Source: Arcanobacterium pinnipediorum (lineage in GTDB: Bacteria; Actinomycetota; Actinomycetes; Actinomycetales; Actinomycetaceae). From it: a stretch of 64,000 nt of DNA. Location: assembly GCF_023973165.1 (NCBI RefSeq), contig NZ_CP099547.1, forward strand, positions 1 through 64,000, in the 5' to 3' direction. Shown here one piece after another: positions 1 through 10,421 of the stretch; positions within the stretch are counted from its first letter, which is position 1; every line of letters starts with the position of its first letter. The notes under the pieces were generated by a model. That model saw only the letters and a program-made list of their open reading frames with translations, was not told the origin of the DNA and searched no databases. Made by a program: the position numbers and the translations under genes.

Positions 1-1503
1 ATGCCGGACGGATCATTTGCGCAAGACGCATGGACGGCAGCAATTGAATTAGCCCGCGGTGAAGGCCGCCTATCTGATTCACAAACTGCGTTTGTTCGCT
101 TAGCAAAACCACTGGCAATCGTCGAAGACCGATTCTTAATCGGGGTAGCAACCGAGTTCACTCGGAACTTAATTAACACCAATGTTGCTCAGACTCTAAC
201 GCAACAGCTCTCCGCAATTATCGGGCGCACTATGCGGCTTGAAATTTCAGTCGATCAGGCACTGTCCGAAGAACGGGTAACACCACCGCCGTCGGCACAA
301 CCTCATACCCCTGAAGTGACGCTCCGCTCTGTTCCCTCAGTACCCGAAAACCCCACATTCAAAGAAAAATCCGAAGTGCCAGACGTAGTCGAACCGCCGC
401 TTAAAGCGCGAACCATCCCCGCAAATACAGCTATGCGCGACTCTACGAAACTCAACCCGCACTACATTTTCGAAACATTCGTTACCGGAGAATCAAACCG
501 CTTCGCGCATGCAACCGCGCTCGCCGTCTCTGAACTCCCCGGATCAACCTACAATCCGCTATTTTTATATTCAGATTCTGGAATGGGGAAAACCCATCTT
601 CTCCATGCCATCGGAAATTCAGTGCAGCAAATGTTCCCGAACAAAAAAGTTCGCTATGTTACGGCTGAAGAATTTACCAACGCCTTTATCAACGCCCTGG
701 CAAACGGCCAGATGCACAACTTTAAGGACCAGTTTCGCACAGTCGACGTCCTCCTTATCGACGATATCCAATTCCTTTCTGGCCGTGATCGCTCACGTAC
801 ACTCGAAGAGTTCTTCCATACGTTCAACGCGCTAATTAACTCCAATAAACAAATCGTCATTACCTCAGACGTAGCGCCGAACTTGCTAGTCGATTTTGAA
901 GATCGGATGATTTCGCGCTTCAAATCGGGAATTACCGCGGCAATAGACTTGCCAAATCTAGAAACACGAATTGCGATTTTGAATCGCAAAGCCACCGCCG
1001 AAGGGTTAGAAGTTCCGCGCGACGTCATAGAATTTATTGCGTCTCGAATTACGCGAAATGTGCGCGAAATGGAAGGAGCACTACGCCGTATTCGAGCGTT
1101 TGCTGATCTGACCAAGCAAGAAATCTCCTTGGAACTAGCTGAATCCCAGCTCAAGGATATGATTTCAGATCCGTCCTCGATTCAAGTAACTGCTGGGATG
1201 ATCGTCGCCCAGGTTTCTAATTATTTCAATGTGCCGCTAGCTGATCTGAAGTCTCCCACGCGCACTCGAACTTTGACTCAGCCGCGGCACGTAGCTATGT
1301 ATCTGTGCCGGGAACTGACCGATTTGTCGTTGCCGAAGATAGCTGAAGAGTTTAATCGCCGGGATCACACCACGGTGATGAATGCTGTGCGCAAGGTCGA
1401 GGCGTTGATGGCGGAAAAACAAACTATCTTCAACCAGGTTTCGGAGCTGACAACGATTATAAAGAACGCTGCCCGAGACCATGCACAGCTATCGAATGAA
1501 TAA
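1..1503 (+). CDS. dnaA: Chromosomal replication initiator protein DnaA
   Basis: DnaA binds DnaA boxes in oriC and unwinds the origin with an ATP-bound filament. The 500-residue product has the usual four-part layout: an N-terminal interaction domain (about 1-85), a variable Pro-rich linker (about 90-145), an AAA+ domain with Walker A SGMGKTH at 193-199 and Walker B LLIDDIQF at 251-258, and a C-terminal HTH domain holding the DHTTVMNAV signature near residue 460. The window begins on the ATG, so the promoter and ribosome binding site are not visible. Its position next to a box-rich intergenic region and dnaN confirms the identity. Confidence 0.98.
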   Translation: MPDGSFAQDAWTAAIELARGEGRLSDSQTAFVRLAKPLAIVEDRFLIGVATEFTRNLINTNVAQTLTQQLSAIIGRTMRLEISVDQALSEERVTPPPSAQPHTPEVTLRSVPSVPENPTFKEKSEVPDVVEPPLKARTIPANTAMRDSTKLNPHYIFETFVTGESNRFAHATALAVSELPGSTYNPLFLYSDSGMGKTHLLHAIGNSVQQMFPNKKVRYVTAEEFTNAFINALANGQMHNFKDQFRTVDVLLIDDIQFLSGRDRSRTLEEFFHTFNALINSNKQIVITSDVAPNLLVDFEDRMISRFKSGITAAIDLPNLETRIAILNRKATAEGLEVPRDVIEFIASRITRNVREMEGALRRIRAFADLTKQEISLELAESQLKDMISDPSSIQVTAGMIVAQVSNYFNVPLADLKSPTRTRTLTQPRHVAMYLCRELTDLSLPKIAEEFNRRDHTTVMNAVRKVEALMAEKQTIFNQVSELTTIIKNAARDHAQLSNE

Positions 1504-1848
1504 CATGTTGTCCTGTGCGTTATTATGTGGATAGTTGTGGATAAAAGCTGTGAATCTGTGGATAAATAGTACTTCGTTTTGTGTCATCTGTTGATTAGGG
1601 CTACTTACACACAGTTATAACCACATATAATCCACTGGTTAAAACACAGCTAGGGCAACAAAGAATCGGCTTATCCACAGTTTCCACAGACCCTACTACT
1701 ACTACTACATATATAACTACTGAAAAATACCTGGTCACCACCGACTGCGAGTAAATAACGTTTTTCACCCAATATCTTGTTTCGATTCCGAGGAATGCCT
1801 AGTATCGCGTACAGTATTAAGTAGTATTTTTAACGAAAGTAGGTTGCG
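1504..1848. other. oriC: Chromosomal replication origin (oriC) between dnaA and dnaN
   Basis: This 345-base gap has no gene. Perfect DnaA boxes (TTATCCACA or its complement) lie at 1536-1544 and 1557-1565 on the minus strand and 1671-1679 on the plus strand. One-mismatch boxes are visible at 1526-1534 (minus) and 1605-1613 (plus). Next to the 1671 box is a run of CTA triplets, then an AT-rich stretch to about 1728. Boxes plus an unwinding tract between dnaA and dnaN is the normal actinobacterial oriC arrangement. The number of weaker boxes cannot be fixed by eye. Confidence 0.9.
1693..1707 (-). other. DnaA-trio unwinding element in oriC
   Basis: Five perfect CTA triplets lie on the plus strand, which read as 3'-GAT-5' repeats on the minus strand moving away from the DnaA box at 1671-1679. 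This is the orientation and composition of the DnaA-trio element described for bacterial basal unwinding systems. The short gap between box and trios contains a weak second box-like sequence (about 1680-1688), and ATATATAA follows the trios. The pattern is read directly; the function is inferred. Confidence 0.75.
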
Positions 1849-2967
1849 GTGAAATTAATCGTTGAGCATGATGTTTTTACAGAAGCCGTTACATGGGTTG
1901 CGCGTACCATTCCGAATCGCCCAGCGATCCCAGTGCTTGCTGGACTGAAGATACAGGCATCTCAAAACGGCATCGTTTCGTTGAGTTCACGTGACTCCGA
2001 TATTTCATCCCACGTTGATATTGAAGCAGATGTGCTCAACGCTGGTGATGTTTTAATCAACGGTCGCCTGCTCGCCGATATTTGCCGTGCCCTCCCGCGT
2101 AAACCCATCGAACTCACTCTCGATGGCACCAAACTCGACATCGAATGCGGATCGTCGCACTTCTCAATGAAAACAATGGCGAGCGAAGATTTCACCGACA
2201 ACGACCAGATGCCACCGGTGGTAGGAACAGTCGATGGTGCACAGTGGCTAGAGGCGATCAGCCAAGTAACCATCGCGGCGTCTAACGACGATACGTTGCC
2301 GCTCCTAGTATCAGTGTGTATCGAGATTCACGGCGATTCGGTTGCACTTATGGCAACTGATCGCTACCGCCTCGCTGTTCGCGAACTGTCGTGGAAACCG
2401 GCAGATGCTACGATTTCGCAGCGTATTTTGGTTCGCGCTTCGCGCCTGCTTGATATCGCCAAGGCACTCGGATCTGCTGGCCCGATCGATATCTCACTGT
2501 CTGATTCGTTGATTGGATTTGCTGCCGGTGGTAGGCACAACACTGTTCAGCTTATTGACGGCGAATATCCGCAAGTTCTTTCGCTTTTCCCGGCAGAAAG
2601 CGCAGGATACATGGTGATGGATCGTGCTGATATGCTCGATGCTATCAAGCGTTCGCGCCTGGTGGTGGAGAAAAATGCTGCGGTTCGCCTCTCCTTTACT
2701 GAAGGTGAAGTTACTATCGAGGCAGGGCAAGGCGATCAGGCACAAGCCTCGGAAGCTCTTGCTGCTGAAGTAGTAGGCGAAGATCTCAAGATGGCGTTTA
2801 ACCCGATCTTCCTTCAGGAAGGTTTTTCGGTTATGACTGGCGAAAAAGTTCGCCTCTCAGTTACCCATCCAACGAAGCCAGCAGTGATGACGGCGGAAAA
2901 AGACGGCGAGTCCATCGAAGATTTCCGCTTGTTGCTGATGCCGGTTCGTACGTTCGGTAACAACTGA
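1849..2967 (+). CDS. dnaN: DNA polymerase III beta sliding clamp
   Basis: DnaN forms the ring-shaped clamp that tethers DNA polymerase III and other enzymes to DNA. The 372-residue product has the family length and the usual ends: an MKLIVEHDVF-type start and a terminal LLMPVR segment of the third clamp domain. Translation starts at a GTG, with only a weak purine-rich stretch (about 1835-1843) upstream. It lies between oriC and recF, and recF begins 4 bases after its stop, so the two are probably cotranscribed. Confidence 0.97.
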   Translation: MKLIVEHDVFTEAVTWVARTIPNRPAIPVLAGLKIQASQNGIVSLSSRDSDISSHVDIEADVLNAGDVLINGRLLADICRALPRKPIELTLDGTKLDIECGSSHFSMKTMASEDFTDNDQMPPVVGTVDGAQWLEAISQVTIAASNDDTLPLLVSVCIEIHGDSVALMATDRYRLAVRELSWKPADATISQRILVRASRLLDIAKALGSAGPIDISLSDSLIGFAAGGRHNTVQLIDGEYPQVLSLFPAESAGYMVMDRADMLDAIKRSRLVVEKNAAVRLSFTEGEVTIEAGQGDQAQASEALAAEVVGEDLKMAFNPIFLQEGFSVMTGEKVRLSVTHPTKPAVMTAEKDGESIEDFRLLLMPVRTFGNN

Positions 2968-2971
2968 CGCC

Positions 2972-4246
2972 GTGTATATCTCTGACCTCGCGCTGAACGA
3001 TTTTCGTTCTTATCGCGAAGTTATTGTTTCCTGCCAACCAGGGATCACCACGTTTATTGGCGAAAACGGTCAAGGAAAAACGAATCTCGTCGAAGCAATC
3101 GGCTACCTCGCAACTTTTTCCTCACATCGAGTCAACGCCGATGCAAGTCTTGTTCGCCAAGGAGCCAGTGCGGCAGTTGTGCGTGCAAAAGTCATGCACG
3201 GCCAATCGCCCACAACCGTGGAAATAGAAATCCTCGCCGGTAAAGCAAACCGAGCTCGGATCAACCGTGGCAACGCCAAACCCGCAGATCTACTTGGAAT
3301 TGTGCGCACGGTCGTCTTTGCTCCCGAAGATCTCGACTTGATAAAAGGTGACCCGGCAGTGCGGCGCCATTTTCTCGACGAGGTCATGATCCAGTTGCGC
3401 CCACGGATGGCGCAAATAAAAACCGACTACGCAAAGGTAGGAAAGCAACGCGCCGCCCTGTTGAAAACAATGTGGAAAACTCGGCGTCGTGGCGCAGCTA
3501 CTGATGATGCCACAATCGATATTTTTGATGCGCAACTGGCGCGTTTAGGCGCCCAGATCATAGCTGAACGAGCGCGAATTATCGCTGCGCTACGACCCTA
3601 CGTCGAACAGTATTATCGGGAAGTTTCCGGTGGAAAAGGTCTGGCACGGATCGACTATGCTGCCAGCGTCGATCAACGAACCGGGTGGGAATTGCCAACC
3701 CCAGCTCAACTGCACTCAGATGATTCAGGCAAGCTACTCCAAGAAATCACCGCACATGAGGCAGCGCTACAAGAAATTCCGGCCACCGAAGAACGCATGC
3801 GCGCAGCACTGCGCCAATGGCGAGAACAAGAAATCGAACGTGGCGTTAATTTAGTTGGCCCACACCGCGACGATCTCGCAATATCGCTTGGAACTCTTCC
3901 AGCTAAAGGATTTGCTTCCCACGGTGAATCGTGGTCGTACGCGTTGGCGCTGCGGTTAGCTTCCTGGCGCGTACTACGCGACGATGTTTCGGGAAACTGG
4001 GCCGACGACGGCGAACCTATCCTCATTCTCGATGACGTTTTTGCAGAACTAGATGCGCGCCGGCGCCAACGTCTAGCAGATATCGTTCGCCAAGGAACAC
4101 AAGTATTCGTCACTGCTGCGGTTGGTGATGACTTGCCGGTGGAATTAGATGGCCAGAAGTTTTTTGTCCACGAAGGGCAGGTAACTCCAGCCGATGATGC
4201 CGGCGACGCTTCCGTAATCCCAGCCCGCAGTGGAGGTAGTATATGA
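2972..4246 (+). CDS. recF: DNA replication and repair protein RecF
   Basis: RecF is an ABC-type ATPase that helps load RecA at gapped DNA. The 424-residue product has a Walker A motif GENGQGKTN near residues 30-38, an SMC-like internal region, and a C-terminal Walker B segment (PILILDDVFAELD) followed by the VFVTA strand. The start is GTG, 4 bases after dnaN. Its end overlaps the next gene by 4 bases (ATGA), which suggests translational coupling. The last 20 or so residues are poorly conserved in the family. Confidence 0.95.
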   Translation: MYISDLALNDFRSYREVIVSCQPGITTFIGENGQGKTNLVEAIGYLATFSSHRVNADASLVRQGASAAVVRAKVMHGQSPTTVEIEILAGKANRARINRGNAKPADLLGIVRTVVFAPEDLDLIKGDPAVRRHFLDEVMIQLRPRMAQIKTDYAKVGKQRAALLKTMWKTRRRGAATDDATIDIFDAQLARLGAQIIAERARIIAALRPYVEQYYREVSGGKGLARIDYAASVDQRTGWELPTPAQLHSDDSGKLLQEITAHEAALQEIPATEERMRAALRQWREQEIERGVNLVGPHRDDLAISLGTLPAKGFASHGESWSYALALRLASWRVLRDDVSGNWADDGEPILILDDVFAELDARRRQRLADIVRQGTQVFVTAAVGDDLPVELDGQKFFVHEGQVTPADDAGDASVIPARSGGSI

Positions 4247-4917
4247 GCCAAAATACGCCGCAACGAGCTCGTGACCTGCACGCATCAACAAACGGAGTGG
4301 AGCGGGCCAACGCGCAGCAAGAACATAGTGAGGTCAATCGAATCGCTCAGGCACGCCAGGTAGCAGCGCGCCAATACGGCGATGTTCTCCCACTGCAGAT
4401 CCTTGCCCGAGCACGAAAGATGGCTGCCGATCAAGGTTTTGTTCGACGTCGTTCCATCTCACGTGCCACCTTAGCTGCCACGACTCCCCAACCTATCGGG
4501 CAAGCTCCGCTGGTACCTAGTCCAGGCCAAGACGTTGGTTCTGGCGCTCGGCCATCCGCACGCGATCCGAAGCCCGTTTTTGAGCTAATAAAAAAGACGA
4601 TCGAAGAACGAGGCTGGAAGAACCAACTCGATGTTGCCTCAGTTTCGGCGCGCTGGCCAGAAATTGTTGGCGAATCGGTTGCTGCCCATTGCCGAGTCGT
4701 TGATTTTAGTCCCGATGGTGTTTTGACGTTGCAAGCACGTAGCGTTGCCTGGGAAACCCAGATGCGCTCCTTGCTACATCATCTCGACCACAGGCTGGCC
4801 CAAGAGCTAGGCGAGGGAGTAGTTAAGGAGATTGTTCTCAAAGGTCCTTATGTTCCATCGTGGAAACATGGCCGTCTTTCGGTTCCAGGGCGAGGCCCGC
4901 GCGATACCTACAGCTAG
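4243..4917 (+). CDS. DciA-like DUF721 family protein
   Basis: DUF721 proteins include DciA, which delivers the replicative helicase DnaB in bacteria that lack DnaC or DnaI. The 224-residue product has a long low-complexity N-terminal half (to about residue 105) and a C-terminal DUF721 domain with the expected WPEIVGESVAAHC motif near residues 145-157 and a following hydrophobic beta-strand run. The gene overlaps recF by 4 bases, the standard actinobacterial position between recF and gyrB. The family is clear from pattern; the helicase-loading role is inferred from the family. Confidence 0.85.
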   Translation: MSQNTPQRARDLHASTNGVERANAQQEHSEVNRIAQARQVAARQYGDVLPLQILARARKMAADQGFVRRRSISRATLAATTPQPIGQAPLVPSPGQDVGSGARPSARDPKPVFELIKKTIEERGWKNQLDVASVSARWPEIVGESVAAHCRVVDFSPDGVLTLQARSVAWETQMRSLLHHLDHRLAQELGEGVVKEIVLKGPYVPSWKHGRLSVPGRGPRDTYS

Positions 4918-5129
4918 GTAGCGGGCGGGCAGGAAATATTGTGATGTGACGTTACACGCCCTATTGAACGTAAAAACACGGTATAATGGTGAAGGATGCT
5001 TTGAGGTAGGTCCCTACTCTTGTAGGGGAAAAATCAAGCAGAGCCGATTTTAAGCATGTTATATGAGGTATAACACATTTAAGTATTCTCAATAATAGTG
5101 CATGAAGCTAAACGAGGGGAAGTCTAGGC
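4918..5129 (+). promoter_or_regulatory. gyrB promoter and structured leader
   Basis: This 212-base gap holds a perfect TATAAT at 4982-4987. A TTGAAC lies at 4964-4969, but its 12-base spacing is too short, so the -35 is uncertain. Downstream is a hairpin CCCTAC-TCTT-GTAGGG (5012-5027) followed by an A-rich run, then a second inverted repeat GTTATA-TGAGG-TATAAC (5058-5074). A GAGGGGA ribosome binding site (about 5113-5119) precedes the gyrB GTG. The leader is long for its neighbours, which is compatible with regulation of gyrase expression, but no known element was recognised. Confidence 0.5.
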
Positions 5130-7175
5130 GTGTCAGATGAAAATATGACCAACGAGACCGCACAACGTGCCGGAACAGTCGCGCAAGGTAGTGAATACAA
5201 TGCCGCGAACATTACGGTTCTTGAAGGTCTTGAAGCTGTTCGTAAACGTCCAGGTATGTACATTGGTTCAACTGGAGAACGCGGACTTCACCATCTTGTC
5301 TACGAAGTTGTTGATAACTCAGTCGATGAGGCACTTGCTGGATATGCCTCCGAAATCACGGTGACGCTGCTCGATAATGGCGGTGTCAAAGTTGAAGACG
5401 ATGGCCGTGGCATCCCAGTCGATATTCACCCAACCGAAGGTGTGCCTGCAGTTCAGGTTGTTATGACCGTGCTGCACGCCGGCGGCAAATTCGGCAACGG
5501 TTCGTATGCGGTATCGGGCGGTTTGCATGGTGTTGGCATATCTGTAGTCAATGCATTGTCCTCACGGATGGATACCGAAGTTCACCGTGACGGTCACGTA
5601 TGGCGAATCTCCTACGAAAACGGAGTACCAGTGGCGCCACTGGAAAAAGGTGAAGAAACCGATCGCACCGGCACCACCCAGACGTTTTGGCCAAACGCCG
5701 ATATTTTCGAAACCGTCGAATTCGATTTCGATACCTTGCGTCAACGCTTCCACCAGATGGCGTTCTTGAATAAGAGCCTGAAAATCACGCTGATCGATGA
5801 GCGCGAAACCGCCGTCGTAGAAGGCGATGAAGTTACCGGTGATGACAACGACGTCGAAACTCACCACACCCAAGTTACCTACCGCTACGACAACGGCCTG
5901 CACGACTACGTCACTCATCTGATTAAAACCAAGAAAGCAGAACCGGTCCACGCTGAACCGATCTATTTTGAAGCCGAAGATACAGAGCGAGTTATCTCCG
6001 TCGAGGTAGCCATGCAATGGACCAACGGATATTCGGAATCGCTGCACACCTTCGCAAATACGATTAACACCACCGAAGGTGGAACACACGAAGAAGGCTT
6101 CCGAACCGCGCTGACCTCAATTATCAACAAGTACGCCCGCGATAAAGGCTTGTTGAAAGAAAAAGACGCCAACCTCACCGGCGATGATATTCGCGAAGGT
6201 CTTACGGCTGTTATTTCCGTCAAACTCGGCGAACCACAATTCGAAGGCCAAACCAAAACCAAGCTCGGAAACACCGAAGCACGCACCTTCGTCCAGCAAA
6301 CCACCTATGCCCAGCTCACCGACTGGCTCGATATGCACCCAGGCGATGGCAAAGAAATCATTCGCAAGGCAATGCAGGCACAAACTGCGCGGCTTGCGGC
6401 ACGCAAAGCGCGCGAAGCAACTCGCCGCAAGTCAGTGCTCGAATCCGCTGCAATGCCCGGAAAACTCAAAGATTGCACCTCCCGAAACCCCGAAGAATGC
6501 GAAATCTTTATCGTCGAGGGTGATTCCGCAGGCGGTTCAGCAGTTAATGGCCGCGATCCTAACCATCAGGCGATCATGCCGATCCGCGGAAAGATCCTTA
6601 ACGTAGAAAAAGCACGCCTAGATCGGGCACTGTCTTCTGATTCAATTCAGAGTTTGATTACCGCCTTTGGTACTGGAGTTGGCGAAGAGTTCGATATCGA
6701 AAAATTGCGCTACCACAAGATCGTCTTTATGGCGGATGCGGACGTAGACGGCCAGCACATCGCAACCTTGCTACTGACCATGGTTTATCGTTACATGCGG
6801 CCACTGATCGAACACGGCTACATCTACTTAGCTATGCCCCCGCTGTATCGCATCAAGTGGACGAACGCCGAACACGAGTATGTATTTTCTGACAAAGAAC
6901 GTGACATCAAACTTGAAGAAGGCCTAGCAGCTGGCAAACGGCTACCCAAGGCAGAAGGCCAAGGTATCCAGCGATACAAGGGTCTAGGTGAAATGAATGA
7001 TTCAGAATTGTGGGACACCACAATGAATCCCGAAACGCGCACGTTAAAGCGCGTGAGCATTGGCGAAGCAGCTGCAACTGATGAATCATTTTCCATCCTC
7101 ATGGGAGAAGATGTCGCCTCGCGTCGCTCCTTCATTCAGCGCAATGCACACGACGTCCGATTCCTCGATATTTAA
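5130..7175 (+). CDS. gyrB: DNA gyrase subunit B
   Basis: GyrB carries the ATPase and part of the DNA gate of gyrase, the enzyme that introduces negative supercoils. The 681-residue product has the GHKL ATPase start ([12 protein letters not shown], then VVDNSVDEA and DDGRGIP), the transducer region, the [15 protein letters not shown] motif, DADVDGQHI, and the C-terminal YKGLGEMN box. The start is a GTG preceded by GAGGGGA. gyrA follows 19 bases downstream, so the pair is an operon. A short acidic insertion near residues 230-245 is not unusual. Confidence 0.98.
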   Translation: MSDENMTNETAQRAGTVAQGSEYNAANITVLEGLEAVRKRPGMYIGSTGERGLHHLVYEVVDNSVDEALAGYASEITVTLLDNGGVKVEDDGRGIPVDIHPTEGVPAVQVVMTVLHAGGKFGNGSYAVSGGLHGVGISVVNALSSRMDTEVHRDGHVWRISYENGVPVAPLEKGEETDRTGTTQTFWPNADIFETVEFDFDTLRQRFHQMAFLNKSLKITLIDERETAVVEGDEVTGDDNDVETHHTQVTYRYDNGLHDYVTHLIKTKKAEPVHAEPIYFEAEDTERVISVEVAMQWTNGYSESLHTFANTINTTEGGTHEEGFRTALTSIINKYARDKGLLKEKDANLTGDDIREGLTAVISVKLGEPQFEGQTKTKLGNTEARTFVQQTTYAQLTDWLDMHPGDGKEIIRKAMQAQTARLAARKAREATRRKSVLESAAMPGKLKDCTSRNPEECEIFIVEGDSAGGSAVNGRDPNHQAIMPIRGKILNVEKARLDRALSSDSIQSLITAFGTGVGEEFDIEKLRYHKIVFMADADVDGQHIATLLLTMVYRYMRPLIEHGYIYLAMPPLYRIKWTNAEHEYVFSDKERDIKLEEGLAAGKRLPKAEGQGIQRYKGLGEMNDSELWDTTMNPETRTLKRVSIGEAAATDESFSILMGEDVASRRSFIQRNAHDVRFLDI

Positions 7176-7194
7176 GAATGGCTATAGGTAACTC

Positions 7195-9774
7195 ATGAGC
7201 GAAGAAAAAGCACAATACAACCACGGCCTTATTAAGGACGTCGATCTCCAACGGGAGATGGAAACCTCCTATCTTGACTATGCGATGTCGGTTATTGTTG
7301 GCCGCGCGCTACCAGATGTGCGCGACGGAATGAAACCAGTTCACCGCCGCGTCATTTACGCCATGTGGGATGGCGGATATCGGCCAGATTCCTCCTTCTC
7401 TAAGTCAGTAAAAATTGTTGGTGACGTGATGGGTAATTTCCACCCACACGGAGACGCCGCTATCTATGACACGATGGTGCGCATGGTCCAGCCGTGGAAC
7501 CTGCGTTATCCATTAGTTGCCGGTCAAGGTAACTTCGGAACAGCTGGCGATCTCGGAGCAGCAGCACCGCGTTATACTGAGGCACGCATGGCGCAACTCG
7601 CCGTCGAAATGGTACGCGATATTAACGAAGATACCGTTGATTTCGTGCCTAACTTTGACGGCTCAGTCCAAGAACCAACCGTTCTTACCTCGCGCTTTCC
7701 TAACCTGCTCGTCAACGGTTCGGAAGGCATCGCGGTTGGTATGGCCACCCGTATTCCGCCACATAACTTGCGTGAAGTTGCCGAAGGAGTCCAGTGGTTC
7801 CTTCAAAACCCGCAAGCGAGCCGTGAAGAACTTCTCGACGCGCTCATCGAACGCATTAAAGGCCCAGATTTCCCTACCGGTGCAACGATTCTAGGTACTA
7901 AAGGAATTGAGTCCATGTACCGCACGGGCAACGGTTCCATCACCCAACGAGCTGTTGTTGAAGTTGATGAAATCAACGGCCGCCAGTGTTTAGTTATTAC
8001 CGATCTGCCCTACCAAGTCAATCCCGATCGCTTGCTTGACAAGATGGTTGAAGGCATCAAAGACGGCCGCCTGCCTGGTATTGCTGACATCCGCGACGAA
8101 ACGTCGGGCCGCGCGGGCCAGCGCATCGTCATTGTGCTTAAAAAAGACGCAGTTGCCAAAGTTGTGCTCAACAATCTTTATAAGCACACCCAAATGCAAA
8201 ACAACTTCCCAGCAAATATGTTGGCACTTGTTGACGGTGTGCCGCGCACGTTATCCCTCGACGGATTCGTTCGGCATTGGGTTAATCACCAGATCGAAGT
8301 TATTCGCCGTCGTACCGAATACCGGCTACGCAAAGTCCTAGAGCGGTTAATGATCTTGGAGGGTTTGGTCAAAGCCCTTGACGCGCTCGATGAGGTGATC
8401 GCGTTGATTCGTCGTTCGCCAACCGTTGACGAAGCCCGCGTTGGGTTAATGGAACTACTTGATATTAACGAGATTCAAGCAGATCATATTCTCGCCATGC
8501 AGTTGCGTCGCCTAGCTGCGCTCGAACGTCAAAAGATTCTCGACGAGCGCGACGAGAAAATGGCTATGCGCGACGACTACCGTGACATTTTAGCTAAGCC
8601 GGAACGTCAGCGTTCTATTGTTTCAGACGAACTTAGTGAAGTTGTTGCAAAGTTTGGCGACGAGCGCCGCACCACCATTTTGCCGTTCGACGGCGAAATG
8701 TCGGACGAAGATTTGATTCCGGAAGACGACGTCGTCGTAACGATTACGCGCTCCGGTTTCGTTAAACGAACCAAGGTTAGCGAATACCGCGCACAACACC
8801 GTGGCGGGAAGGGAATCAAGGGAACTTCGCTTCGTGAAGACGATATTGTTGAACACTTCGAAGTGACCTCAACCCACGACTGGCAGTTATTCTTTACCAA
8901 TATGGGCCGGGTTTACCGGATCAAAGGTTATGAACTTCCAGAAGGTGCCCGCGATGCTAAAGGTCAGCATATTGCGAACCTGTTAGCCTTCCAGCCCGGA
9001 GAATCCATTGCGTCGATGGTCTCGATCCGCAGCTACGACCAGTCTGACTATCTCGTGCTCGCCACCGAAGATGGTTTAGTGAAGAAGACCCGGCTCAGTG
9101 ACTACGATTCAGCACGTACCGGCGGCTTAATTGCCGTTAAGCTACGCGAACATGAAGATGGCACAATGGATCGGTTAGTTTCTGCACGCTTGTTGAATGA
9201 GGGCGACGACGTTCTCCTTGTTTCGCGTGGCGGACAATCGCTGCGATTTACCGCAACTGACGAATCCTTACGCCCGATGGGCCGGGCAACTTCCGGTGTG
9301 ACGGGTATGAAGTTCCGTGGCGACGATCGCCTGCTGGCGATGGATATTGTCGACGAGGGCGCCGAAGTATTCGTTGTTACCGAAGGCGGATATGCCAAAC
9401 GTACCGATATTGAACAATACCGTGTTCAAGGCCGTGCCGGTTTAGGTATCAAGGTGGCTAACGTGGTTGAATCGCGTGGCGATCTTGTTGGTGCGCTGAT
9501 AACCCATCCTGGTGATGAAGTTATGGTCATTATGGAATCAGGTAAGGTTGTGCGTTCCGCAGTTGAGGAAGTCTCGCTTACTGGCCGCAATACTCAAGGC
9601 GTCAAGTTCGCTACCCCAGATAAGGGTGACAAGATCATTTCCATCGCGTTGAACATGGAAAAAGAAGCCGACGAAGACGCTGCTGTAGTTGAGGCGCAAA
9701 GTGATGCTACCGGCGTCGTCGAAGGAGAATCCGACGCGAAAGATGACGCACAAACGCCTACAGACGTAGAATAA
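7195..9774 (+). CDS. gyrA: DNA gyrase subunit A
   Basis: GyrA cuts and rejoins DNA and wraps it through its C-terminal beta-pinwheel. The 859-residue product has the catalytic tyrosine in AAPRYTEAR (Tyr127), the quinolone-binding region [11 protein letters not shown] (83-93), and a GyrA-box QHRGGKG in the C-terminal domain. The tail after about residue 825 is acidic and rich in Glu, Asp and Ala, a common non-conserved extension. At the position equal to E. coli Ser83 there is Ala88, as in other Actinobacteria. It is cotranscribed with gyrB. Confidence 0.98.
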   Translation: MSEEKAQYNHGLIKDVDLQREMETSYLDYAMSVIVGRALPDVRDGMKPVHRRVIYAMWDGGYRPDSSFSKSVKIVGDVMGNFHPHGDAAIYDTMVRMVQPWNLRYPLVAGQGNFGTAGDLGAAAPRYTEARMAQLAVEMVRDINEDTVDFVPNFDGSVQEPTVLTSRFPNLLVNGSEGIAVGMATRIPPHNLREVAEGVQWFLQNPQASREELLDALIERIKGPDFPTGATILGTKGIESMYRTGNGSITQRAVVEVDEINGRQCLVITDLPYQVNPDRLLDKMVEGIKDGRLPGIADIRDETSGRAGQRIVIVLKKDAVAKVVLNNLYKHTQMQNNFPANMLALVDGVPRTLSLDGFVRHWVNHQIEVIRRRTEYRLRKVLERLMILEGLVKALDALDEVIALIRRSPTVDEARVGLMELLDINEIQADHILAMQLRRLAALERQKILDERDEKMAMRDDYRDILAKPERQRSIVSDELSEVVAKFGDERRTTILPFDGEMSDEDLIPEDDVVVTITRSGFVKRTKVSEYRAQHRGGKGIKGTSLREDDIVEHFEVTSTHDWQLFFTNMGRVYRIKGYELPEGARDAKGQHIANLLAFQPGESIASMVSIRSYDQSDYLVLATEDGLVKKTRLSDYDSARTGGLIAVKLREHEDGTMDRLVSARLLNEGDDVLLVSRGGQSLRFTATDESLRPMGRATSGVTGMKFRGDDRLLAMDIVDEGAEVFVVTEGGYAKRTDIEQYRVQGRAGLGIKVANVVESRGDLVGALITHPGDEVMVIMESGKVVRSAVEEVSLTGRNTQGVKFATPDKGDKIISIALNMEKEADEDAAVVEAQSDATGVVEGESDAKDDAQTPTDVE

Positions 9775-9811
9775 TCCTAACTGTGATACCACTAGCTCAT
9801 TGGAGAACGAG

Positions 9812-10246
9812 ATGACAGCCGTACACGAAGATATCGCGCAACCAACCACCACGCAGAATATGGTTTTGCACGAGAACCATGACGTTGGTATTCGCCGGGT
9901 GAAGATGACGATTTCTCGGGTAGATCCTTGGTCTGCATTGAAATTGTCCTTCCTCGTGTCGGTAGCAATTGGCATCATGATCGTTATTGCCACAGTGGTG
10001 TTGTGGCTGGTGCTTGATTCGATGCATGTGTGGTCCCAGATTGATGGGTTGCTTAAAACACTGAATTCTGAGGCGTTGCTGCAGCTCGGGCAATTTATGG
10101 AATTTGGGCGCGTGGTCTCCTTCTCCGTAGTTGTTGGCGTGATTGAAATTGTGTTGATGACCGCTTTCGGAGCTCTCATGGCATTGATTTACAACGTTGT
10201 TGCCATGCTCGTTGGTGGATTCCACGTCACTGTCACTGACGAGTGA
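9812..10246 (+). CDS. DUF3566 domain membrane protein
   Basis: A small membrane protein of 144 residues that follows gyrA in most Actinobacteria. The ATG at 9812 was chosen over an in-frame TTG at 9800 because GGAG (9802-9805) sits just upstream. The N-terminal 30 or so residues are polar. RRVKMTISRVDPWS matches the conserved entry to the first membrane segment (about 45-68), and a second segment follows (about 105-135) before a short tail. The role is unknown; a link to envelope or DNA topology has not been shown as far as I know. Confidence 0.85.
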   Translation: MTAVHEDIAQPTTTQNMVLHENHDVGIRRVKMTISRVDPWSALKLSFLVSVAIGIMIVIATVVLWLVLDSMHVWSQIDGLLKTLNSEALLQLGQFMEFGRVVSFSVVVGVIEIVLMTAFGALMALIYNVVAMLVGGFHVTVTDE

Positions 10247-10367
10247 GTGCGGCTAGGAGTAAGGGTAGATGCGCGCCACGCCAAGGATAACTGCATATTC
10301 TTCGCGCGTGGTTAGTGCCTAGAAAAATAGTGAAAATGTGACATGTATTGCTTGGAGCCGTTGTGGT

Positions 10368-10397
10368 TTGATTCTGAGCTCAAAATTGAGTTAATCT
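10368..10397 (+). promoter_or_regulatory. Possible promoter of the tRNA-Ile / DLW-39 / tRNA-Ala unit
   Basis: TTGATT (10368-10373) and TAATCT (10392-10397) are 18 bases apart, and a start near 10404 would lie about 18 bases before the tRNA-Ile gene. The 175 bases between the DUF3566 gene and the tRNA contain nothing else that I can support. The match is moderate. Confidence 0.4.
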
Positions 10398-10421
10398 AAT
10401 TCGGCACCAAGAAATGCATAA

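Noticed and set aside
654..1154. Long minus-strand frame inside dnaA
   Set aside because: It is an antisense shadow of a certain gene with no start signal or family pattern. The same applies to other long frames opposite gyrB, gyrA, the beta-galactosidase and the ABC genes.
10276..10311. Terminator after the DUF3566 gene
   Set aside because: Only six base pairs (CCACGC/GCGTGG) with a 24-base loop and no T run.
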